This document shows, one piece after another, positions 7,983 to 15,953 of a stretch of DNA of 64,000 bases. The position numbers and the translations under genes were made by a program. This DNA is from Ignavibacteria bacterium. Lineage in GTDB: Bacteria > Bacteroidota > Ignavibacteria > Kapaibacteriales > Kapaibacteriaceae. Every line of letters begins with the position of its first letter. The stretch's first letter is position 1. The stretch covers positions 1,198,001-1,262,000 of the forward strand of contig JADJIQ010000005.1 in assembly GCA_016707005.1 (NCBI GenBank), in the 5' to 3' direction. Under the pieces are notes generated by a model. That model worked only from the letters and a program-made list of their open reading frames with translations, was not told where the DNA came from and did no database searches.

Positions 7983-9929
7983 TCAATCTTCTGTTGGTTG
8001 CGAGATGGTTTCCATGAGTGTTGCCCACTCCTCCATCAATGACGCGAGGACGCGCTTCGCAGTGTCGTAGGTGGTTGTGGTCTTGTGTTGCTTGACGGGA
8101 TCCTTGTAGAGGTCCGGATCTGCAAGCTTGGTCTCGGCCTCGGCGATGGTCTTCTCTTGAACGGCGATCTGGTTTTCGATCTCGGTTACGCGACGTTCTG
8201 CCTTGCGCTTTTCTTTATCGCGTGCCTTCTGCTCTTCTCGCAACTGTGCCGACGTCTTCTCCGGTGCAACAACGTGATGCAGCGGGATCTCATGCGGTGC
8301 AGGTGCATCGGCCACATGCGGATCGCCAAGCAGCTTGAGGTAGGTGTCTACGTCGCCCTCATATTCCTTGAGCGTACCAACACGAAAGGCAATGATCTTT
8401 TCCGTGAGTCCGTCAAGGAAGTCGCGGTCGTGCGATACAACGATCATCGCCCCGTCATACGACATGAGTGCTTCCTTCAGCACTTCCTTCGAAAGCATGT
8501 CCAAGTGGTTCGTTGGCTCGTCAAGAATGAGGAGGTTGTATGGTTGGAGGAGAAGTCGGGCAAGCGCCAGACGTGATTTCTCGCCACCGCTCAACACGCC
8601 AACACGTTTGTTGATGTCATCACCACGGAACAAGAACGCACCCAGGAGCGACCGAATGCGCGGACGCATCGATGGTGGAGCTGCCTCTTGCATCACTTCG
8701 TAGATGGTGTTGTGTCCGCCCATCATGTCGGCTTGTTGCTGCGCGTAGTATCCAACAGCCACTGCGTGACCTAACTGCACTTCTCCTGCGGTAGGGGGCT
8801 CTACACCGGCAATGATCTTTGCGAGTGTTGTTTTGCCTTCGCCGTTCTTTCCGATGAAGGCGATCTTTTCTCCGCGCTCAAGTGTGAAGTCCACACCACG
8901 CAGAACCTTCTTCTCGCCGTAACTCTTTACGATGCCGGTGCACTCAACAACGGCCCGACCAGAACGTGGTGCGGGAGGGAAGGAGAAGTGGATGGACGAT
9001 GTGTCGTCATCATCAACTTCGATCACTTCCATGCGTTGCAAGGCCTTGATCCGACTCTGCGCGCGTGATGCAAGAGATGCCTTGTACTTGAACCGGTCGA
9101 TCCACTTCTGCATACGATCGCGTTCCTTGGTCTGCCGGTCTGCTAACGCACGTTGTTGCTCCATGCGCTCAGCACGGATCTCTTCGTAATCCGAATACGA
9201 TGCCGGGATGTCATAGACCTTGGTCTTGGTGATCTCGATGGTTCTGTTGGTGATGTTGTCTAGGAACGTTCTATCGTGCGAGATCAGAACCACAGCGCCG
9301 TCATAGACACTGAGGAAGTCTTCGAGCCAGCGCACGGAGTCGATGTCCAAGTGGTTCGTCGGCTCATCAAGCAGCAAACAGTCAGGGTGCAACAGCAAGA
9401 GCCTTCCCAGTTCAGCCCGCATCTGCCAACCACCCGAAAAGGCAGTGAGCCCCTTATCGAGATCGGCAGCTTCAAATCCCAGACCGGTGAGAACGCGCTC
9501 GATGTCGGCGTGCATGGTAAGACCGCCGCGACGTGCATACATGTCATTGGCATCGGTCAACCGTTGCACAAGATCCATGTAGGCATCGGTTTCATAGTCC
9601 GTGCGTGTCTCCAGTTGATGCTGGATCTCTTCGATCTCGGCATGCAGACGAAGCACCTCTTCGAACGCCGCCATGGCCGTTTCGCGGAGGGTCTTGGAGA
9701 GGTCGAGCGTGAGATCCTGCGACAGCAAACCAAGGCGCATGCCGTTCTGTTTGGACACGTCGCCACCGGTCGGTGTTGTTTCGCCGGCGATGATGCCAAG
9801 GAGTGTAGACTTCCCGGCACCATTACGACCAACAAGGCCGATGCGGTCGCCATTCTGAATCAGAAAGTTGACGTTCTTAAAGAGGATCCGTGTTCCGAAG
9901 TCGACGGTAACATTGGTAAGGGTTATCAC
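7983..9929 (-). CDS. ABC-F family ATPase (Uup/YbiT-like)
   Basis: 648 residues with two ABC cassettes and no membrane segment. The first Walker A is G-R-N-G-A-G-K-S-T (about residue 35), the second G-K-N-G-E-G-K-T-T (about residue 355). Signature motifs are F-S-G-G-W and L-S-G-G-E-K-S-R, with Walker B L-L-L-D-E-P-T-N-H-L-D in both halves. The linker between them is charged and helical, as in the P-site tRNA interaction motif of ABC-F translation factors. A C-terminal coiled coil (about 560-640) resembles Uup, which binds DNA and ribosomes. It acts in the cytoplasm on ribosomes rather than as a transporter. It overlaps coaBC by 4 bp. Confidence 0.92.
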   Translation of the reverse strand: MITLTNVTVDFGTRILFKNVNFLIQNGDRIGLVGRNGAGKSTLLGIIAGETTPTGGDVSKQNGMRLGLLSQDLTLDLSKTLRETAMAAFEEVLRLHAEIEEIQHQLETRTDYETDAYMDLVQRLTDANDMYARRGGLTMHADIERVLTGLGFEAADLDKGLTAFSGGWQMRAELGRLLLLHPDCLLLDEPTNHLDIDSVRWLEDFLSVYDGAVVLISHDRTFLDNITNRTIEITKTKVYDIPASYSDYEEIRAERMEQQRALADRQTKERDRMQKWIDRFKYKASLASRAQSRIKALQRMEVIEVDDDDTSSIHFSFPPAPRSGRAVVECTGIVKSYGEKKVLRGVDFTLERGEKIAFIGKNGEGKTTLAKIIAGVEPPTAGEVQLGHAVAVGYYAQQQADMMGGHNTIYEVMQEAAPPSMRPRIRSLLGAFLFRGDDINKRVGVLSGGEKSRLALARLLLQPYNLLILDEPTNHLDMLSKEVLKEALMSYDGAMIVVSHDRDFLDGLTEKIIAFRVGTLKEYEGDVDTYLKLLGDPHVADAPAPHEIPLHHVVAPEKTSAQLREEQKARDKEKRKAERRVTEIENQIAVQEKTIAEAETKLADPDLYKDPVKQHKTTTTYDTAKRVLASLMEEWATLMETISQPTED

Positions 9930-11215
9930 AACTTCTCCACGGCATCAAGGATCACTTCGGCGCAGGCTCGTTTCGACATAGGAGGGTATTCTGTAGGGGG
10001 CTGAGTAGGAGTGATAATGGTGATCGTATTGCTGCCAACGCCGAAACCGCTATCGGCAACGCCGGCTCTGTTCGCCACGATCACATCGGCATTCTTCGTT
10101 GAAAGTTTCTGTGTGGCATAGTCCACCACATTTGTGTGTTCGAGTGCGAATCCAACAACCGTCTGATGCGCCTGTTTCTGCGCACCAACCGTTGCCAGGA
10201 TGTCAACCGTAGGAACCAACGTTAACGTCAGTCCATTACCTGTTGTCACTTGCTTCTTGATCTTGCCGTCCACCGGATGCGCCGGCGTGAAATCCGCCAC
10301 AGCCGCAGCCATGATGAAGACATCGGCGTCGATCGCCCGCTCAACAGCAGCGTGCATCTCCGCGGCAGTGGTCACATCAACGCGCTCCACACCACGTGGT
10401 GTTGGCAACGCCACCGGCCCCGCAATCAGTGTTACCAGTGCTCCGCGCTCTTGCGCAGCAGCAGCCAGGGCAAACCCCATTGTTCCCGTTGAGTGATTCA
10501 CGATCGCCCGCACCGCATCGATCCGCTCATGCGTCGGCCCCGCCGTGATCACCACCCGTTTACCGCGTAACCCGTCACCCCGAGCGGAAGGTGCGTCACC
10601 CCGAGCGGAAGGTGCGTCACCCCGAGCGGAGTCGAGGGGCACAGCGGTGTTCGACGGTAGGGGTACGGCATGCCGTGCCCCTACCGATGAACCCACAATA
10701 CCAACAATAACCCCCAATTCCGCCAACCGCCCAGCCCCAACCAATCCCGAGGCCAGCTCGCCGGATTCCGGATCGATGATGGTAACGCCGTCGGTGCGGA
10801 GCTGCGCAATGTTGCGTTGCACGGATGGTTGGAGCCACATGTCGGTGTCCATGGCGGGCGCTACGACCAATGGCGTTTCGGCCGGACGTGACGCCACAAC
10901 GGTCATCAGGGCCGTATCGCAGAGCCCCGTGGCAAGGCGTGCAAGTGTAGTAGCAGAGCAAGGGGCTATCACGATCACATCAGCCCATCGAGCGAGATGG
11001 ACGTGCCAGGAGCCCCCTTCCTGGATCGAAGGATCATACGGATCCATGATCACAGGATGTTGGGAGACCGCTTCGAGGGCAAGAGGCGCAACGAACTGGG
11101 CAGCAGACGGCGTCATCACCACGCGCACAGTGTGTCCTGCGCGGATAAGGTCGCGCACGAGCCACGGCGTCTTATACGCCGATACACTGCCTGTTATGCC
11201 GAGAATGATGTTCAT
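9926..11215 (-). CDS. coaBC: Bifunctional PPC decarboxylase / PPC synthetase
   Basis: CoaBC makes 4'-phosphopantetheine from 4'-phosphopantothenate and Cys in coenzyme A synthesis. The N-terminal CoaC flavoprotein half shows G-S-V-S-A-Y-K, the catalytic His in W-H-V-H-L-A-R-W-A-D and P-A-M-D-T-D-M-W, where the E. coli motif has Asn in place of the first Asp. I recall this Asp from Bacteroidota homologues. The CoaB half has I-T-A-G-P-T-H-E-R-I-D, V-N-H-S-T-G-T-M-G and K-I-K-K. The linker between the halves (DNA about 10560-10700) carries an in-frame 21-bp tandem repeat encoding S-A-R-G-D-A-P plus a second palindrome, both REP-like. rpoZ upstream and the ABC-F gene downstream make a minus-strand run. 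Confidence 0.95.
   Translation of the reverse strand: MNIILGITGSVSAYKTPWLVRDLIRAGHTVRVVMTPSAAQFVAPLALEAVSQHPVIMDPYDPSIQEGGSWHVHLARWADVIVIAPCSATTLARLATGLCDTALMTVVASRPAETPLVVAPAMDTDMWLQPSVQRNIAQLRTDGVTIIDPESGELASGLVGAGRLAELGVIVGIVGSSVGARHAVPLPSNTAVPLDSARGDAPSARGDAPSARGDGLRGKRVVITAGPTHERIDAVRAIVNHSTGTMGFALAAAAQERGALVTLIAGPVALPTPRGVERVDVTTAAEMHAAVERAIDADVFIMAAAVADFTPAHPVDGKIKKQVTTGNGLTLTLVPTVDILATVGAQKQAHQTVVGFALEHTNVVDYATQKLSTKNADVIVANRAGVADSGFGVGSNTITIITPTQPPTEYPPMSKRACAEVILDAVEKL
10574..10641. repeat. REP-like element expanded inside coaBC
   Basis: Two perfect 21-bp units (GTCACCCCGAGCGGAAGGTGC) at 10574-10594 and 10595-10615 are followed by a third copy that ends as GAGCGGAGTCGAGGGG (to 10641). 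The core matches the intergenic REP-like sequence at 50655-50684 and 53420-53520. Because 21 is a multiple of three, the coaBC frame is kept and the linker reads S-A-R-G-D-A-P repeats. Confidence 0.9.
10655..10686. repeat. Palindrome inside coaBC linker
   Basis: Two 16-bp arms centred on GGCATGCC, with at most one mismatched pair. This is a second, different palindromic element immediately beside the REP-like expansion, in the same inter-domain linker. A related motif (GTAGGG...GGCC...) occurs between genes at 34699-34719 and 37983-38003. Confidence 0.8.
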
Positions 11216-11232
11216 TGCGAAGAGTAGAGACG

Positions 11233-11264
11233 AAAAGAGCCATCACGGCAATGCCGGATGGCTC
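11233..11264 (-). terminator. Intrinsic terminator after rpoZ
   Basis: On the minus strand an 8-bp stem (GAGCCATC/GATGGCTC at 11237-11244 and 11257-11264) with a further 4-bp inner stem is followed by four Ts. It lies between the rpoZ stop and the coaBC start, so it may end or attenuate rpoZ transcription. The short T-run suggests partial read-through into coaBC. Confidence 0.7.
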
Positions 11265-11285
11265 TCGAGATCTTTCAATGAGGGA

Positions 11286-11591
11286 TTACTCCGGGTTGGA
11301 CGAATTGTCCGTCCGAAGGTGGATCTGACCGCTGGTCATTTCCTTCATCGCCAGAAATGTCGGCTTCGGAAGAAGGTCGAATTCTTTGCTGATGGCGATT
11401 TGATCGGCATTTGGACCTTCCGACTCATCGGTGTCCACGATAACGTCTGCAAGACGCTCAGAGATCTGCGTCTTGATCTGATCGTTGATCTGACGTGAAC
11501 GCAACCCCATGGCCACAATAGACTTATAGATCGACCCCTTGGCCGATTCGTCCATGCGGACCTTCACTGGATTGACGATGTATGTACTCAT
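11286..11591 (-). CDS. rpoZ: RNA polymerase omega subunit, Bacteroidota type
   Basis: 101 residues, the usual length for the Bacteroidota/Chlorobi RpoZ (Rpb6-like) family. The diagnostic stretch is G-S-I-Y-K-S-I-V-A-M-G-L-R-S-R-Q-I-N (about 19-36), matching the conserved helix in which omega grips the beta' C-terminus. It stabilises and helps assemble core RNA polymerase in the cytoplasm. The position just upstream of coaBC is typical for this group and supports the call. A terminator-like hairpin follows. Confidence 0.88.
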   Translation of the reverse strand: MSTYIVNPVKVRMDESAKGSIYKSIVAMGLRSRQINDQIKTQISERLADVIVDTDESEGPNADQIAISKEFDLLPKPTFLAMKEMTSGQIHLRTDNSSNPE

Positions 11592-11647
11592 TCTGACCTC
11601 GGAGAGCGGATGGGTTCAATGGGAGAACCGTAAATCTAAGCAAAAAA

Positions 11648-11712
11648 CAGTTACTAGTTACGAGTTACTAGTTACCAGTAACAAGTAACCACTAACTAGT
11701 AGCCAGTAACTA
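11648..11712. repeat. GTAAC-type short repeats with T-run
   Basis: Repeated 7-8 bp units built on TAGTTAC and its complement GTAACTA fill the space after the DCC-family gene. The last of them contains that gene's stop codon (TAG on the minus strand at 11712-11710). Because the units occur in both orientations, the minus-strand transcript can fold, and a T6 run follows near 11646-11641. The array may therefore act as the gene's terminator. Confidence 0.75.
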
Positions 11713-12114
11713 GACAAACAACGAGATTTCTTCTGGGGAGGGGAGACGGCAAGAAGCTTTCTTGCCGAACCAACGATAGCGGTTGTTGGAGATCCACTGA
11801 TACACAACATCACGAAGGGGGCGAGGGATGATCCTGGCAACGATGCTCATCAGCTTCCAGATGCCGCCGAGTTGATGACCGAGGTAGATGATCGCTGTGC
11901 TTTGTGTGAGGACGGTGTTGTCGGGAGTGATAACGTAGACGGTTGTTGGTGTCTCGGTGATGTTATGAGAACGCAACAACGATGCGATGTGGTCGGATTG
12001 AAACGAGCCGAAGCGCAGTGTTCGCTGGTGATCGTGACGGATCAAAAAATCAACGGTGGTGTTGCAGAGATTGCAGACACCATCAAAGACAACGATAGAG
12101 GTTGGTGTGGACAT
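11710..12114 (-). CDS. DCC-family thiol-disulfide oxidoreductase-like protein (DUF393)
   Basis: 134 residues from the ATG at 12114. An upstream in-frame extension to 12195 is possible but codes for an unlikely Cys-rich lead. The diagnostic D-G-V-C-N-L-C motif lies near the start (about residue 11), followed by F-G-S-F-Q-S, a T-P-T-T-V-Y strand and R-W-F-G-K-K near the end, all typical of the DUF393 family. The C-x-x-C pair suggests redox activity, but no member's reaction is firmly established to my knowledge. It is divergent from the gene at 12195, with about 80 bp of shared promoter region between them. The stop codon lies within a short-repeat array. Confidence 0.85.
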   Translation of the reverse strand: MSTPTSIVVFDGVCNLCNTTVDFLIRHDHQRTLRFGSFQSDHIASLLRSHNITETPTTVYVITPDNTVLTQSTAIIYLGHQLGGIWKLMSIVARIIPRPLRDVVYQWISNNRYRWFGKKASCRLPSPEEISLFV

Positions 12115-12194
12115 AGTCTGTAACAAAAATGCGTTGAGATTTGTTATGATAGTAGAGCAGCAACAAGAGTGACAGTATACCCGAGGAGTCAACA

Positions 12195-12908
12195 ATGGGA
12201 ACGCTCACGCTCGATATGTTCACGCAAGGAGTGGCTGACGTTGAAGCCGCACAATACAGGATCCTTGCAGCGCTCTCTGGCCTTCGGAGAGACTTCAGAC
12301 AGAATACGTTGTATCCGGCGCTCGGCGATCTCATCGAATTGTCGTCTGTCCTCGAAACCATTCAGCAGAATCGCGAGACGTATCGCACATCTCTTCCGCA
12401 AACGCTTACGGGCGTTGACCTCGAGAAGCGACAGTTGATGTTCAATGCAACTCCTGCCGATGAAGAGTCTATTGCTCGTACGTTCGAGCTACTGAATTGG
12501 GCTGTGCCGTTCGTAAAAGAGCTTACCGACGAAGGTGTGGCGATGTTCGAGTTTGTTCATCAGAGTCTGTCATTGGATCCGGTGGGGATCATGCCACTCT
12601 ATCGCGACGAGGGGTATGTGTTCGTTCCGGATCATCGAGAGAATCTCATTCATGTTCTGAAGTATGAACTCTCACTCTTCTCCGCTGAGTCTGAGCAGTA
12701 CCGTGCAATGAAGACGATCGAGATCGAAGCTCATGTGCCGGCATCGATCTTGGAAACACCGGAAGATCTTAAGCTGGCTCTGGTTGAGCAACATCAAGAC
12801 ATGCCAAATCCGGCAACGTTCTTGATGGATTCAGATCTCGACTTCCCGTTCGATGAGACCATCCTTCCTGTTGCAAAACGCAAGCTTATGCGGCACTTGA
12901 TCTCGTAA
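12195..12908 (+). CDS. Conserved-looking protein of unknown function
   Basis: 237 residues, acidic, predicted largely helical, with no signal peptide, membrane segment or motif I recognise. The amphipathic N-terminal 80 residues look like a helical bundle, and a segment Y-V-F-V-P-D-H-R-E-N-L-I-H-V-L-K-Y-E lies in the middle. The start is preceded by GAGGAG, about 8 nt from the ATG. It stands alone: divergent from the DCC-family gene and convergent with the rRNA methyltransferase, overlapping it by 23 bp at the 3' ends. Codon use looks like its neighbours, so a native cytoplasmic protein is the best description. Confidence 0.75.
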   Translation: MGTLTLDMFTQGVADVEAAQYRILAALSGLRRDFRQNTLYPALGDLIELSSVLETIQQNRETYRTSLPQTLTGVDLEKRQLMFNATPADEESIARTFELLNWAVPFVKELTDEGVAMFEFVHQSLSLDPVGIMPLYRDEGYVFVPDHRENLIHVLKYELSLFSAESEQYRAMKTIEIEAHVPASILETPEDLKLALVEQHQDMPNPATFLMDSDLDFPFDETILPVAKRKLMRHLIS

Positions 12909-13959
12909 GTCTCGCAACGTAGAATCCGTCGCCACCGTTATCACCGGGCAACGTCTGCCACGTGTAGGCAAGTTTGAACTGTTCTCCGTCCTCAGATGCG
13001 AGGAAGTTCTTGATCTGCTCCTTGCCTTCGGAAGGAAGTACGGAACAGGTTGCGTAGACAACTGTCCCACCGGGCTTTGCTAGACGTGCATTCCGACGTA
13101 GGATGTCGGCCTGGATCACCAACAGTTCTTGATACGTCTTCTCTGTGAGATTGCGGAGGATGTCGGGATTGCGACGAACCACGCCGGTGCCTGTGCACGG
13201 CACATCGATGAACACTCCATCGGCTGTATCATTCAATCGCTTCACAACCTTTGTGGTTGTGATCACGCGCGGGTCTATGATGTCGGCTCCGGCACGTGCC
13301 ATACGCTGACGTAGCGCCTGGAGTTTGCCCGCATGTGTATCGAGCGCGATGATCCGCCCCTTATTCTGCATCGAAGCAGCAAAGAGCAACGTCTTTCCTC
13401 CGGCTCCTGCACAGGCGTCGATGATGCGCTGTCCCGGACGTGCCTTGAGCTCATGGGCAGCCCGCTGCGACGTAACAGCCACCTGTTCAAACCAGCCGTC
13501 TTCAAATGCCTCTGAAGAGAACAACGCAAATGGACGATCGATCCGCAGGGCATAACCCTCTACACGAACAGCTTGAAAGGGGCGAAGGGCACGCAGACAT
13601 TCATCCACCGACACCTTGATGGTGTTCACACGAACAAAGGTTGGTGCATCTGTGAGGAATGACGAGAGTACCTTGTTCTTGTCCTTGCCATAGGTCTTGG
13701 CAACGAGCTCACGCAGAAATGGAGGGATGTCTGCAAGATCTGGGTCGAGGATGGTATCGAGCGACCCGGCGAGCGCCGCCTCTACATTGTTGTAGCGGAT
13801 GGCTTGAAAAAGCGTCGACCGAAGGGTTGTTGCCAGTCCGGGAGCTGGGTGAACGGTGCGAAACAGATTCTCGATAGCAGTTGAGAGATGTCTGCCGGAG
13901 ATGACAACATCATCAAAACTTTGGCGAACAGCATCGTGCAATGACGAAGGGATGGGCAC
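12886..13959 (-). CDS. RsmB/NOP-family RNA m5C methyltransferase
   Basis: 357 residues. The C-terminal Rossmann methyltransferase shows D-A-C-A-G-A-G-G-K-T (SAM motif I), A-L-D (motif II), I-D-V-P-C-T-G-T-G (motif IV with the resolving Cys) and Y-A-T-C-S-V (motif VI, catalytic Cys), the two-cysteine arrangement of RNA (cytosine-5) methyltransferases. The helical N-terminal 80-90 residues may be a small NusB-like region as in RsmB, but they are too short to be sure. The likely substrate is 16S rRNA. The gene lies 2 bp after the Rieske gene stop, last in the minus-strand run that starts at panB. Confidence 0.9.
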   Translation of the reverse strand: MPIPSSLHDAVRQSFDDVVISGRHLSTAIENLFRTVHPAPGLATTLRSTLFQAIRYNNVEAALAGSLDTILDPDLADIPPFLRELVAKTYGKDKNKVLSSFLTDAPTFVRVNTIKVSVDECLRALRPFQAVRVEGYALRIDRPFALFSSEAFEDGWFEQVAVTSQRAAHELKARPGQRIIDACAGAGGKTLLFAASMQNKGRIIALDTHAGKLQALRQRMARAGADIIDPRVITTTKVVKRLNDTADGVFIDVPCTGTGVVRRNPDILRNLTEKTYQELLVIQADILRRNARLAKPGGTVVYATCSVLPSEGKEQIKNFLASEDGEQFKLAYTWQTLPGDNGGDGFYVARLTRSSAA

Positions 13960-13961
13960 GA

Positions 13962-14441
13962 TCAGGCCGTGATAGTGAGAATGGAAGTTGCTGGGTCGAA
14001 GGTATTGGCAAACCTTGGCAGGTTGGTTGCACTGCCCGTTGTTGGTTGCTTCAACACAGAACCATCACTCGACGAATATTCTGCTTTGTGACAACTGCAG
14101 ACGATGTTACTCCCTGACGCTGCAGGGGGATCGACTTCGCATGATGCGTGTGTACAGATCGAACTGAACACAACAAAGGTGTTCTGAGCGATTCGCGAGA
14201 TGAAGACAGGGCTGCCACCGTTGAGGTCGCCCACAAAGGTAAGGGTAATACCACCAACTGCGCTGAGTTCAGGTATCGTGGTGATGTCTACGGTATACGT
14301 TGTACCCACAGGAGGAGTAGGTGTTGTTTCGTCAGACTCACATCCGGCCACGAGGGCGGCAATGGCAGGGGCCGTAAGGGCCAGCCCGATAGAAGCAGCT
14401 GCCTTATGGAGGAAGAACCGCCGTGATGACTGTTGGTCCAT
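13962..14441 (-). CDS. Rieske [2Fe-2S] protein with Tat lipoprotein signal
   Basis: 159 residues. The N-terminus has a twin-arginine stretch (S-S-R-R-F-F-L) and a hydrophobic segment ending in V-A-G-C-E-S, a Tat signal with a lipobox (Cys34). The cluster motifs are C96-T-H98-A-S-C101 and C115-S-C117-H118: Cys96/His98/Cys115/His118 as iron ligands and Cys101-Cys117 as the usual disulfide, so a high-potential Rieske type. No cytochrome b gene is near, so a bc1/b6f complex is not supported. It sits with a cytochrome-porin, a CX4CH lipoprotein and other envelope proteins, suggesting a role in an exported electron-transfer chain or as a domain of an exported oxidase. Confidence 0.88.
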   Translation of the reverse strand: MDQQSSRRFFLHKAAASIGLALTAPAIAALVAGCESDETTPTPPVGTTYTVDITTIPELSAVGGITLTFVGDLNGGSPVFISRIAQNTFVVFSSICTHASCEVDPPAASGSNIVCSCHKAEYSSSDGSVLKQPTTGSATNLPRFANTFDPATSILTITA

Positions 14442-14453
14442 TGATCCGATCCT

Positions 14454-14753
14454 TTATGATGCCTTGCGGCGAAGTTTCCACCACGAGAATGCGATAAGGA
14501 CCACGGAGGTTCCCAGCACAAATCCGTAGCTGACCGGTGTGGCAGCTACCGTACTGTCGAGCGGAAGCAAACCGAACTTGAAGGCCGGTACATAGGTCAC
14601 TTCTCTGCGAGTTGTACCAAAGAGTTCGTCCTTGATGATGGTCACCACTTCTTCCTTGTCCTTGGAATAGATGTGCATCCCATCGTTGATCCAAACAGCT
14701 CCGCCGATGAGAATGGCAAGAATACCAGCGATGATGAGTGTGCGCCAGAGCAT
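14454..14753 (-). CDS. Small two-TM membrane protein
   Basis: 99 residues from the ATG at 14753; the longer reading to 14894 would overlap the porin gene extensively and adds an unlikely lead. A hydrophobic segment spans about residues 5-20 and a second about 70-88, with a charged 50-residue loop (rich in K-D-K-E-E-V) between them that would be periplasmic. A basic R-R-K-A-S tail ends the protein in the cytoplasm. I do not recognise the family. It lies between the cytochrome-porin and the Rieske gene with 10-12 bp gaps, so it is probably co-expressed and may be a small inner-membrane subunit of the same assembly. Confidence 0.75.
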   Translation of the reverse strand: MLWRTLIIAGILAILIGGAVWINDGMHIYSKDKEEVVTIIKDELFGTTRREVTYVPAFKFGLLPLDSTVAATPVSYGFVLGTSVVLIAFSWWKLRRKAS

Positions 14754-14763
14754 AGACCCCCCG

Positions 14764-15945
14764 TTAGAAGAAGATGTGTAGTTGAACAGCCCAGCGCGTG
14801 CTTGCGCCTTCTTTGTAGGTGTCCCAGATCCGGTATTCCGGACGTAGCTCAACATAGGGCAGCACAAAGAGCTGCGAGCCAAGTACCACGGCATTTGCGT
14901 TCACAGTTCCGGGTGCTTGTGTTTGATCGGTAAAGTACCTCTCGTAGCGCACGTAGACTGATGCTGCAGAAAGAACCTGATACATCAACTCGGCCATGAA
15001 ATTGCGAGAGGTGATCACGTTTGATTTGTTGGTGATCGTATAGTCCATCATCAACGAAGCATGATCACTCCAACCCACACTTGCAAACGTGCTCACCATG
15101 CTGAAGTCATTGTTCACAAGAACGGATGCGCCAACGGAGGTGTTGATGAGGTCATCGGCGAAACGATCCCAATACACGGCACGTGCTGACACCGTGGGAG
15201 AATTTCCGGTGATCGCAGAGCCCCCTTGAACACCATTGCTGAGCTGCATTTGCGAAAGACCTTCAGATCCGAAAACGCCGGCTTGGAGTGTGAGCCAGCG
15301 CATCCCTTCGTACGTTATTTCAGCCCCATACTCGGACCAGTCCGGCGCGAGATAGGTCTGACGTGTTGTTGCGGTAGAGTAGCTGTATGAAGCCATCGTG
15401 TGATCATCGTATCGAGAACCAATGGACGGACGCATCAAACCAACACGAAATGTTGGCCACGTTATGTCGGGCTGGAAGAGAACGGAATATGCTCCAATGC
15501 GCTGTCCGGGATAGACGATCCGCGTATCGGTGTTCGGACCCTGTCTGAGTGCTGCAAGGTTGAACGACCCTTCGATCGTAACAGCTTTGACCGGAGTGAG
15601 AGCAGCATAGAGGGCTGCTTGCATTGGAAAGTACTTTCGTTCAGCACCTTCCGTGAAAGCCCGCGCCGTCTGAAGACGAAGGTCCATGCCGAGTGTGAGA
15701 AGCCCGCCAAAGAACTGATTCGGTGAATCGCCAGACGTCATCCACTTGATAGCGCCAAGATCATTTGGTACGATACACACATCGTACCAGCTATACCAAC
15801 CGAGCTCATTGCGGAGTCCGCCACCACTGGGTGCTACGTGACAGTTTGAGCACCGATTCCCGGTAAGAGCGGAGAACTGTGGTATGGCACATGCAGACCC
15901 TGTTGCGAGAACGAGGAGGAAGACAAAAAGAAGCGATCTCATCAT
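14764..15945 (-). CDS. Outer-membrane porin with N-terminal c-type heme motif (Cyc2-like)
   Basis: 393 residues. A Sec signal (to about A20) is followed at once by P-Q-F-S-A-L-T-G-N-R-C-S-N-C-H, a C-X-X-C-H heme site at Cys32/Cys35/His36. The rest (about 60-393) alternates amphipathic strands and ends in aromatic L-H-I-F-F, typical of an outer-membrane beta-barrel. A single heme followed by a barrel, and the lead P-x-F-x-x-x-T-G before the motif, resemble Cyc2-type cytochrome-porin fusions that move electrons across the outer membrane during Fe(II) oxidation. Cyc2 itself is a family assignment I cannot test here; other heme-plus-barrel proteins of unknown role exist. It lies 8 bp downstream of a lipoprotein gene. 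Confidence 0.75.
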   Translation of the reverse strand: MMRSLLFVFLLVLATGSACAIPQFSALTGNRCSNCHVAPSGGGLRNELGWYSWYDVCIVPNDLGAIKWMTSGDSPNQFFGGLLTLGMDLRLQTARAFTEGAERKYFPMQAALYAALTPVKAVTIEGSFNLAALRQGPNTDTRIVYPGQRIGAYSVLFQPDITWPTFRVGLMRPSIGSRYDDHTMASYSYSTATTRQTYLAPDWSEYGAEITYEGMRWLTLQAGVFGSEGLSQMQLSNGVQGGSAITGNSPTVSARAVYWDRFADDLINTSVGASVLVNNDFSMVSTFASVGWSDHASLMMDYTITNKSNVITSRNFMAELMYQVLSAASVYVRYERYFTDQTQAPGTVNANAVVLGSQLFVLPYVELRPEYRIWDTYKEGASTRWAVQLHIFF

Positions 15946-15953
15946 GCAGGTAT

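Noticed and set aside
10545..11498. Long plus-strand frame of 317 codons opposite coaBC and rpoZ
   Set aside because: It is antisense to two well-supported genes, has repetitive Arg/Pro-rich low-complexity content from the REP element, and no recognisable motif.
14454..14894. Longer form of the small membrane protein (146 residues)
   Set aside because: The extra 47 residues overlap the cytochrome-porin gene by 131 bp and lack a signal; the ATG at 14753 begins a natural membrane segment.
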